Shown one piece after another: positions 26,001 to 33,185 of a DNA stretch of 64,000 nucleotides (positions within the stretch are counted from its first letter, which is position 1; each line of letters starts with the position of its first letter). The stretch is from NCBI GenBank assembly GCA_965657945.1, contig CBFHPW010000004.1:65339-129338 (forward strand). Reading direction: 5' to 3'. The position numbers were made by a program, and so were the translations under genes. The notes below the pieces were generated by a model. The model was given only the letters and a program-made list of their open reading frames with translations, made no database searches and was not told the DNA's origin. The stretch comes from CAJJDF01 sp965657945 (GTDB lineage: Bacteria; Bacteroidota; Bacteroidia; Flavobacteriales_D; CAJJDF01).

Positions 26001-26648
26001 ATGAATTTAGATTGGATACAAAGCGAGGAGAACTCCTTAATTTACGTAGGCGACACCTTGTGTTCTTGGTGTTATGGATTTGCTCCTGAATTGGATGCAT
26101 TTGTAAAAAATCATCCTGAACTTACACTAAGAATGGTGCAAGGAGAATTGAGACCGAATGGGGTGGAAATGGTTCATGAAATGGAAGATTTCTTGAAATC
26201 ACATTGGATAGAAATTGAACAAAGAACAGGTCAACCCTTTTCATTTGATCTATTTCAAAATGAAGATTTTGTTCTAAATACAGAGCCTGCGAGTAGAGCA
26301 GTGGTGGTGTGCCGAATGATGGCTCCAGAAAAGGAGCTCGAATTTTTTAAGGCAGTTCAAATTGCATTTTATGTAAAGAATAGAAATACAAATAAGCTTA
26401 AAACTTTTTTGGAGGTTGCGCAAGAATTTGAACTTGATACACAAAAGTTTGCGGAATTGTTTGAAAGCGAGGAAGCTAAATATACAACCAAAACTGATTT
26501 TCAACTCTCCGCAGAGATGGGAATAAAAGGATTTCCTTCGGTTGTGGTTAAGATAAAAAATCAATTCTTTATGATAGCCAATGGTTTTAGGGAATTAAAA
26601 GACTTAGAGGAAGTGTATACGAATGTTCAACAAGAAGTTTCGAACTAA
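26001..26648 (+). CDS. DsbA-family thiol oxidoreductase (FrnE-like), cytoplasmic
   Basis: A 215-residue thioredoxin-fold protein of the DsbA/FrnE/HCCA-isomerase type. The redox motif is Cys21-Ser-Trp-Cys24 in DTLCSWCYGF, a helical insertion follows (about 70-150), and the cis-proline loop is in GIKGFPSVVV. There is no signal peptide, so it works in the cytoplasm, perhaps as a disulfide reductase or isomerase. The ATG at 26001 is required because the next methionine lies after the active site. Its stop overlaps the ATG of the SDR gene (TAATG), so the two form an operon. Confidence 0.85.
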   Translation: MNLDWIQSEENSLIYVGDTLCSWCYGFAPELDAFVKNHPELTLRMVQGELRPNGVEMVHEMEDFLKSHWIEIEQRTGQPFSFDLFQNEDFVLNTEPASRAVVVCRMMAPEKELEFFKAVQIAFYVKNRNTNKLKTFLEVAQEFELDTQKFAELFESEEAKYTTKTDFQLSAEMGIKGFPSVVVKIKNQFFMIANGFRELKDLEEVYTNVQQEVSN

Positions 26649-28186
26649 TGGAAGATAATTTGAACAAAAAGAAACTGTCTCAGCAAGAAATAGAAGAGTG
26701 CATTGCCACACTCAATAACTTATTAGAGAATACGGATCAACTATTTGACCTTTCGCAAGAGAAAAGAAAAGAGTTGATGATGGCCGCAGGAAAATTATCA
26801 AGACCTACAAAAGAGGAGCAAGACAAAAGAGTAAAAAGTGCCAAGAAAGTTGCTCAAAGAAAGAAACGAGAAAGAGAAAAGCATGCGAGAAAGAACACAG
26901 GAATAAGAAGTGCCAGAGAAGATGCAGTTTTTGTTGCACCAAAAATGTTGGCGGATACATCAACAAAAAGTCGGGGAAAATTAGAAAGTCCAAGAAACTG
27001 TTACGTGTGCAAAGCTGAATTTACAGAGTTGCACCACTTTTACGATACCATGTGTGAATCTTGCGGTGATTTTAATTATGCCAAAAGATTTCAAACTGCT
27101 GACCTAACAGGACAAGTTGCGGTAGTAACAGGCTCGCGATTAAAAATTGGGTACCACATCACATTAATTTTACTTCGCTCGGGCGCAGAGGTGGTTGCCA
27201 CTACCAGATTTCCAGTGGACTCTGCTTTGCGATTTGCCAAAGAAGAGGATTACCACGAATGGAAAGATCGTTTGCACATTCACGGCTTGGATTTGCGTCA
27301 CATTCCAAGTGTAGAGATTTTTTGCAATTTCATTGAATCTAAATTTGACCGCTTAGATATTTTGATAAACAATGCCGCTCAAACGGTAAGAAGACCAGCT
27401 GGTTTTTATTCTCACATGATGGAGTACGAAGAAAAACCTTTTGAGGAATTACCAGAAAAAGCAAGAGAATTACTCAAGGATCATAAAGCTTGTTTGGATG
27501 AACTGAATCAGTTTTCAGAAAAAACAATGGATAAAAAGAACCTACCTGTTTCTTGGCATAGTAACAGGCCAGGAATAGGGATAAGTGCTTCAGCTAAATT
27601 ATCACAAATACCTTATAGTTTTGACAACGCTATTGCCAGCAAAGAAGTATTTCCAGAAGGGAAACTGGATGCAGATTTACAACAAGTAGATTTAAGAAAA
27701 ACGAACAGCTGGCGACTAAAACTAGGTGAAATTGAAACGCTAGAAATGGTCGAGGTCCAATTGGTAAATGCTGTTGCTCCGTTTGTTTTGGTGAATAGAT
27801 TGTCTAATCTAATGCGTCAAGTAAACACGGGTAAAAAACACATTATCAATGTTTCAGCAATGGAGGGAAAATTCCATACGTTTCATAAAATATCTCGTCA
27901 TCCACACACCAACATGGCAAAAGCTGCCTTGAACATGATGACTCATACTTCGGCAAGTGAGTTTGGAAAAGACGGAGTATTTATGAATGCTGTGGATACA
28001 GGTTGGGTGACTGATGAAGACCCGGTTCAATTATCCAAAAAGAAGGAAGAAGAACACGATTTTCAGCCACCATTAGATATTGTAGATGGAGCTGCTAGAG
28101 TGTTGGACCCATTGATTGACGGAATAAATACGGGAAAACATTGGAACGGACAGTTTCTGAAAGATTATATGCCAATTAGTTGGTAG
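26648..28186 (+). CDS. SDR-family protein with an N-terminal zinc-ribbon and degenerate active site
   Basis: A 512-residue protein. Residues 1-115 are charged and helical (KKREREKHARK); residues 118-139 hold C118-x2-C121, His129-His130 and C136-x2-C139, a likely zinc site. A Rossmann SDR domain follows, with TGSRLKIG at 161-168 in place of TGxxxGIG, an LINNAA motif near 240, Asn374 (NAVAPF) and Ser403 (NVSAMEG). The catalytic Tyr of YxxxK is Thr421, while Lys425 remains. Compared with classical SDRs (about 250 aa) there is a large insertion at about 250-350. Reductase activity is therefore doubtful; it may bind a nucleotide or act on an unusual substrate. Operon with the DsbA-like gene. Confidence 0.75.
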   Translation: MEDNLNKKKLSQQEIEECIATLNNLLENTDQLFDLSQEKRKELMMAAGKLSRPTKEEQDKRVKSAKKVAQRKKREREKHARKNTGIRSAREDAVFVAPKMLADTSTKSRGKLESPRNCYVCKAEFTELHHFYDTMCESCGDFNYAKRFQTADLTGQVAVVTGSRLKIGYHITLILLRSGAEVVATTRFPVDSALRFAKEEDYHEWKDRLHIHGLDLRHIPSVEIFCNFIESKFDRLDILINNAAQTVRRPAGFYSHMMEYEEKPFEELPEKARELLKDHKACLDELNQFSEKTMDKKNLPVSWHSNRPGIGISASAKLSQIPYSFDNAIASKEVFPEGKLDADLQQVDLRKTNSWRLKLGEIETLEMVEVQLVNAVAPFVLVNRLSNLMRQVNTGKKHIINVSAMEGKFHTFHKISRHPHTNMAKAALNMMTHTSASEFGKDGVFMNAVDTGWVTDEDPVQLSKKKEEEHDFQPPLDIVDGAARVLDPLIDGINTGKHWNGQFLKDYMPISW

Positions 28187-28207
28187 TAGTTATAAACCTT
28201 ACCTTTA
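28180..28207 (+). promoter_or_regulatory. Promoter of the DEAD-box helicase, overlapping the SDR stop codon
   Basis: TTG (28180-28182), a 17-bp spacer and TACCTTTA (28200-28207, one base off TANNTTTG). The box ends 4 nt before the helicase ATG, and the -33 element lies inside the last codons of the SDR gene. Confidence 0.5.
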
Positions 28208-28211
28208 CATT

Positions 28212-29450
28212 ATGAAATTTAGTCAATATAGTTTTACTCCAGAAATTATCAATAATTTGGAAAAAGTAGGGTTTAAGAAACCTACTGATATTCAATACAA
28301 ATCTATTCCCGCCATTATGAAAGGGGAAGATTTGTTGGCAATCGCCCAAACGGGTACTGGAAAAACTGCAGCCTTTGCAATACCTATCATTAATGACATC
28401 CAAAAAAAGAAAAGAAACCACAAAGAACCTGTAATCAGAGCATTGGTAATGGTTCCTACCCGTGAATTGGCGCAGCAAATTGGCGAGGTTTTTAATAAAC
28501 TAGGAAAAGGAACGAGAGTAAAAACTATGGCTTTGTTTGGTGGAGTTGATCAAGAAGGACAAATTGATAAATTGCTACATGGAGTAGATGTATTGGTAAC
28601 AACACCAGGCAGAATGTTTGATTTGCATCACCAGCGATTTCTGAATCTAGATAAAGTCCAAACTTTGGTTTTGGACGAGGCGGATCACATGCTCGATTTA
28701 GGATTCAAAAAAGACATCGAAGATGTGATGGAAAGAATGCCAAAGGTGAGGCAGACTCTCTTTTTTTCTGCTACGATTAATGCAAAAATTAAGAAAACAG
28801 CCTATAACTTGATCAAAAGTAACGCAATTAGAATCCAAATTGCACCGAAGGATCCTTTTTCCAAAAATATTAAGCATTCTGTGGCTTTTGTTCAACTAGA
28901 TGACAAACGTTTTTTTTTAGAAAGATTGATAAAAGAAAATCCAAAGAGTAAAATATTGGTTTTTGTACGAACAAAAGTTCGTGCCGAAAGAGTGAAGAAA
29001 GCCATGGATAGAGTGGAAATAGAATCAATGACAATTCACGGAGACAAGGCTCAAAAAGAAAGGAGTTCGGTGATGAATTTTTTTAGAACGGGAAAAGTAA
29101 ATGTAATGATTGCAACAGATGTTTCGGCTAGGGGAATAGATATTGCAAATGTAGATTACGTGGTAAATTATGATTTGCCAGATGTGGCCGAAAATTATGT
29201 ACATAGAATTGGACGAACGGGAAGAGGAAAGGAAAAAGGAGATGCTGTATCGTTTTGCTCACAGGAAGAAAAACCTCTGTTGGACGAAATCGAAAAATTT
29301 GTTGGGAAGCCGATCAAGGTGCTGGAACTGAAACAAGATGAGTATAGAAAAACGATTGATTTTAGTGAAGACAAGAGTTTGAGTGTGAAAGAATTGATGG
29401 GGCAAATTGACGAAATTGAAAAAAAAAGGAAGAAAAAGAAAGGGAAATAA
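28212..29450 (+). CDS. DEAD-box RNA helicase (RhlE-like)
   Basis: A 412-residue ATP-dependent RNA helicase. Motifs are visible in order: the Q motif region, AQTGTGKT (Walker A), PTRELAQQ, TPGRM, DEAD, SAT, then in the second RecA domain the RGID and HRIGRTGRG motifs. A short basic C-terminal tail rich in Lys (residues 395-412) replaces the long RNA-binding tail of some family members. It is likely a cytoplasmic remodeller in ribosome assembly or RNA decay. Within the DEAD families RhlE-type is the closest, but the subfamily is a judgement. Confidence 0.92.
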   Translation: MKFSQYSFTPEIINNLEKVGFKKPTDIQYKSIPAIMKGEDLLAIAQTGTGKTAAFAIPIINDIQKKKRNHKEPVIRALVMVPTRELAQQIGEVFNKLGKGTRVKTMALFGGVDQEGQIDKLLHGVDVLVTTPGRMFDLHHQRFLNLDKVQTLVLDEADHMLDLGFKKDIEDVMERMPKVRQTLFFSATINAKIKKTAYNLIKSNAIRIQIAPKDPFSKNIKHSVAFVQLDDKRFFLERLIKENPKSKILVFVRTKVRAERVKKAMDRVEIESMTIHGDKAQKERSSVMNFFRTGKVNVMIATDVSARGIDIANVDYVVNYDLPDVAENYVHRIGRTGRGKEKGDAVSFCSQEEKPLLDEIEKFVGKPIKVLELKQDEYRKTIDFSEDKSLSVKELMGQIDEIEKKRKKKKGK

Positions 29451-29547
29451 AATAGTTATGTCAAGTTTTTTTTGGTAAATTAAGTCATTATAACCAAAAT
29501 CAATTTTTTTAATATGAAGACTTTTCGTCTTTTAAAACTTACTAACT

Positions 29548-30561
29548 ATGAAAAATCAATTACTATCCTTTACATTTATTTGTATGTCTTTTATTTCAAT
29601 TGGTCAATATTCATTTTCCAAAAGAACAGGTGTTTATGCTAATCTCTCTGGGGATTCTTCACTTACCAAAGGTCTTACTTGGATTTATCCTCAATTAACG
29701 ATTCCTATCGGATTTAATTTTACTTATTTTGATACGACAATAAACACGGTCTACATCGAAGATTTAGCTCCCGGTGCTGGATTGACAGTTAGCGATTCTG
29801 AATCTGGAATTATCCCGGCATTAACAGTATTTGGAGCCGATATTATCGATCGGAATTTTGATACAATATTGGGAGCAGGAGCATCCGGAGGTATCTCACC
29901 CATTTCTTATAAGTTATCGGGTCTTTCTGGAAATAGGATTCTTAAAATTCAATGGAAAAATGTTGGATTTGTTGGAGACATGGAAGCTAATGGCATGTCC
30001 ATAGATTATGTTAATTTCCAATTGTGGTTGTACGAGGATTCCAATACAATCGAGATTCACTTTGGTCCTAATAATATTACACAACCATCACTTTGTTATT
30101 CAGGTGAGACAGGAGTCTTTATCGAACTAATTGCTGAACTTGATTTTTCTACTTTTGATTATGGAAACAGCACGTTTATTTTAACAGGAAATCCTTCAAA
30201 TCCTACTTTTAAAAATGTCAATTCTATTGATTCAACAGAGCCTTTAAATGGAACAATTCCCAATGGAACAATATACAAATTCAAGAAAACATCAGGCAGT
30301 GTTTCCATTTTTGAAATAAAGAATGAATTAAATTTTTCTATTTTTCCTATTCCTTCTCAAAACTACCTACAAGTGAGAGCCATTAATTCCCAAATGAGAA
30401 TAATTACTGCCAGAATTATGGATGTAAACGGAAAATTGATCAAAAATGTAACGAACAATTTAAATTCAATTGACATCAAAAATCTTGACTCAGGGATCTA
30501 TTTCATTCAAGTTACAAGTGAAAACGGACAAGTTTCGACTAAGAGATTCATTAAAAACTAA
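29548..30561 (+). CDS. T9SS-exported hypothetical protein
   Basis: A 337-residue secreted protein with a signal peptide (about residues 1-19, ending FISIGQ), a beta-rich middle part without a recognised catalytic motif, and a C-terminal type A sorting domain (FPIPSQNYLQVRA ... GIYFIQVTSENGQVSTKRFIKN). It is thus a predicted cargo of the type IX system, secreted or attached to the surface. The gene stands alone and a terminator follows. Molecular function unknown. Confidence 0.8.
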   Translation: MKNQLLSFTFICMSFISIGQYSFSKRTGVYANLSGDSSLTKGLTWIYPQLTIPIGFNFTYFDTTINTVYIEDLAPGAGLTVSDSESGIIPALTVFGADIIDRNFDTILGAGASGGISPISYKLSGLSGNRILKIQWKNVGFVGDMEANGMSIDYVNFQLWLYEDSNTIEIHFGPNNITQPSLCYSGETGVFIELIAELDFSTFDYGNSTFILTGNPSNPTFKNVNSIDSTEPLNGTIPNGTIYKFKKTSGSVSIFEIKNELNFSIFPIPSQNYLQVRAINSQMRIITARIMDVNGKLIKNVTNNLNSIDIKNLDSGIYFIQVTSENGQVSTKRFIKN

Positions 30562-30583
30562 ACGAGTCGAATCTACTACTAGA

Positions 30584-30614
30584 AACCTTGCTTATCTTTA
30601 GGCAAGGTTTTTTT
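30584..30614 (+). terminator. Terminator after the T9SS-exported protein gene
   Basis: AACCTTGC (30584-30591) pairs with GCAAGGTT (30602-30609), followed by a T run. Confidence 0.85.
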
Positions 30615-30644
30615 AGTCTCAGTATTCTCCCTATTTTTTTATGT

Positions 30645-30670
30645 GTCATTCCGTACTTGATGCAGAATCT
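30645..30670. repeat. Degenerate REP-like palindromic element
   Basis: GTCATTCCGTACTTGATG followed by CAGAATCT resembles the dispersed palindrome (ATTCCG-n-CTTGAT-n-CGGAAT) that I recall from flavobacterial intergenic regions. The palindrome is imperfect here, so this looks like a decayed copy. Only one copy is seen in the window. Confidence 0.3.
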
Positions 30671-30755
30671 TTTAGTAAGTGAATGTGGTACTAATTCACA
30701 CACCTTAAATCGATGTTATAGTTACTTGATTATTTTTTAATTTATTGTGAGCTAA

Positions 30756-33074
30756 TCACTTACTAATGATCTCCAACACTAATTTCTTGGTCAAGGGTTT
30801 GCCTTCAGCTTGTTCTTTTATTTGATGGAAAGGAAACACAAAATCACAACCAGTTTTGTACTCTGAACATCCGTAGGCTGATTTCCCTCTAAGTAGCGTA
30901 CCTTTTTTACATGCAGGGCAGGCGACTTTATCCGATTTTTCAGAGGACAATTTGCCTTCTTTAGGAATCATTTTGAGGTTAAAATCCGAATCAAATTTGA
31001 TAAGTCCTTCAATTTTTTCTGCTCCATTCACAAACCCTTTGAGATTGGTAGTACTTCCTTTATCAACTAATCTAATTAATTGATTTTCAGAAACTTTTTT
31101 ACCATGTATTTTAAATGGGAGAATCAATTTACACTCATTTTTAAATTCGGAACATCCATAGGCACTTCCGCCCTTTATTAATGTTCCTTTTTTGCACTTT
31201 GGGCAGGTTTTACCCACCAGTTGTTTCCTTTCTTTTGAAGCAGTAGGTTTGGTATTGACCTTTTTTTCTTGTGTTCGTTTTGGAACATTAGAAGTAATTT
31301 TCTTGACCGATTGATTCGCTTTGACCTCTTTCACCAAATCATACACCATTTTTTTCATGTTATGGATGAATTCACCTGCTTTGAAATCACCTCTTTCAAT
31401 TTCTTTCAACCTCTTTTCCCAATGTCCAGTAAGTTCTGCAGATTTTAATAATTCGTTGTCAATCAAATCAATTAATCCAATTCCGGTTTCTGTAGGAACG
31501 ACTAATTTTTTTTGTCTTTCAATGTATTTTCTTCTGAATAAGGTTTCAATAATACTCGCACGAGTAGAGGGACGGCCTATTCCGTTTTCCTTCATCAATT
31601 CTCTCATCTCGTCATCATCTACCTGCTTTCCGGCAGTTTCCATGGCTCTCAAAAGACTTGCTTCTGTAAAATTTCGGGGTGGTTTTGTTTCTTTTTGTAA
31701 AAAAGAAGGTTCGTGTTCTCCTTTTTCACCTTTCACAAAATTGGGTAAAGCTGCTCGCTCTTTACTAGGTTTGTTGTCTTGTGAAGCATCGGCAGATTCA
31801 AATACAACTCGCCATCCTTTTGTAAGAATTTCTTTTCCAGTAGTTTTAAAAGGTACATCCGTAACTTGGCCTATTACCGTAGAATTTGAAACTTCAGAGT
31901 CTGGGTAGAATACTCCAATGAATCTTTTAGTAATTATGTCGTATACTTTTTGCTGATTGTAGGGCAGCTGATTTTGGATTCCTGTTGGAATAATTGCGTG
32001 GTGATCGGTTACTTTTTTATCGTCAAATACTTTTTTAGATTTTCTGATTTTATCTCCCAACAAAGGCTTAGTTAGGGATTGGTAATTGCTCAGTTTTGAT
32101 AAAATCTCAGCCACTTTTGGATACACATCATTAGGTAAAAAAGTAGTATCTACTCTGGGGTAGGTGACCACTTTCATTTCATATAATTTCTGAACCGTTT
32201 TTAGTGTTTCGTCTGCAGAAAACCCAAACTTTGTATTGCAATACACTTGCAACCCTGTTAAATCAAATAACTTTGGGGCATATTCCTTCCCCTTTTTTTT
32301 AGTTACCGAAATAATTTCAAAATCAGATTCTTTTACTTTTTCGGCTAATTTTTTTCCTTCTTCTTGTTTTGTAAACCTTCCTTCTTCGTAACTAAAAAGT
32401 GTCTCTCTGTAGTTAGTTTGAAGTTCCCAATAGGGTTGAGAAACAAAGTTTTGAATTTCTTTGTAACGATTTACCAACATGGCAAGGGTAGGAGTTTGAA
32501 CTCTACCGACTGAAAGTACCTGTTTGTAACCACCATATTTAACCGTGAATAATCGTGTGGCATTCAAACCAAGCAACCAGTCGCCAATAGCTCTTGAAAA
32601 TCCTGCATAATACAAGTTGTCATAATTTTCGGCAGGTTTGAGATTCTGGAAACCCTCTTTTATTGCTTCCTCAGTCAAAGAAGAAATCCACAATCTTTGA
32701 ACTTCTCCTGTGTAATTACATTGATTGATTACCCATCTTTGAATTAATTCTCCTTCAGTTCCAGCATCCCCGCAGTTGATAACTACAGTTGCTTGATCAA
32801 ACAAAGATTTGATGACATCAAATTGTTTGCGCACACCTTCATTCGAATTTACCTTGGTCTCAAACCGTTCTGGTAACATAGGTAGGAGATTCAAATCCCA
32901 ACTTTTCCATTGCGGATGATAATCGCTGGGTTCCAAAAGTGTACACAAATGACCAAAAGTGTAGGTTACTGCATAGCCATTCCCTTCATAGTACCCGTTC
33001 TTTTTAGAATCGGCTCCTAATATTTGGGCAATTTCTCTTGCTACACTAGGTTTTTCGGCAATGCAAACTTTCAA
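30756..33074 (-). CDS. topB: Type IA DNA topoisomerase, topoisomerase III class
   Basis: A 772-residue enzyme that relaxes or decatenates DNA through a 5'-phosphotyrosine. The TOPRIM domain starts with AEKPSVA (Glu7), and its acidic motif reads GDAGTEGE; the second Asp of DxDxE is Gly, a form I remember from Bacteroidota TopB. Catalytic Tyr305 is in TYPRVDT. The C-terminus carries two repeated Cys4 zinc ribbons (CPKCKKGTL and CPACKKGTL). TopB homologues also occur on conjugative elements, but no transfer genes lie nearby, so I read this as chromosomal. Confidence 0.93.
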   Translation of the reverse strand: MKVCIAEKPSVAREIAQILGADSKKNGYYEGNGYAVTYTFGHLCTLLEPSDYHPQWKSWDLNLLPMLPERFETKVNSNEGVRKQFDVIKSLFDQATVVINCGDAGTEGELIQRWVINQCNYTGEVQRLWISSLTEEAIKEGFQNLKPAENYDNLYYAGFSRAIGDWLLGLNATRLFTVKYGGYKQVLSVGRVQTPTLAMLVNRYKEIQNFVSQPYWELQTNYRETLFSYEEGRFTKQEEGKKLAEKVKESDFEIISVTKKKGKEYAPKLFDLTGLQVYCNTKFGFSADETLKTVQKLYEMKVVTYPRVDTTFLPNDVYPKVAEILSKLSNYQSLTKPLLGDKIRKSKKVFDDKKVTDHHAIIPTGIQNQLPYNQQKVYDIITKRFIGVFYPDSEVSNSTVIGQVTDVPFKTTGKEILTKGWRVVFESADASQDNKPSKERAALPNFVKGEKGEHEPSFLQKETKPPRNFTEASLLRAMETAGKQVDDDEMRELMKENGIGRPSTRASIIETLFRRKYIERQKKLVVPTETGIGLIDLIDNELLKSAELTGHWEKRLKEIERGDFKAGEFIHNMKKMVYDLVKEVKANQSVKKITSNVPKRTQEKKVNTKPTASKERKQLVGKTCPKCKKGTLIKGGSAYGCSEFKNECKLILPFKIHGKKVSENQLIRLVDKGSTTNLKGFVNGAEKIEGLIKFDSDFNLKMIPKEGKLSSEKSDKVACPACKKGTLLRGKSAYGCSEYKTGCDFVFPFHQIKEQAEGKPLTKKLVLEIISK

Positions 33075-33125
33075 TGAATTGAATTTTTAAGTGGTTGAAA
33101 TTACGAAAATTGAAAGAATATCCAT

Positions 33126-33160
33126 CAAAAAAAAGCCCATTTGAATCCTGTCAAATGGGC
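33126..33160 (-). terminator. Terminator of clpC
   Basis: GCCCATTTGA (33135-33144) pairs with TCAAATGGGC (33151-33160). On the minus strand eight T follow the stem, about 25 nt after the clpC stop codon. Confidence 0.9.
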
Positions 33161-33185
33161 AAATTACTTATAAAAGGTCCTTTTG

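Noticed and set aside
30756..33074. topB as a marker of an integrated conjugative element
   Set aside because: No integrase, relaxase, tra genes or flanking repeats are present; neighbours are housekeeping genes.
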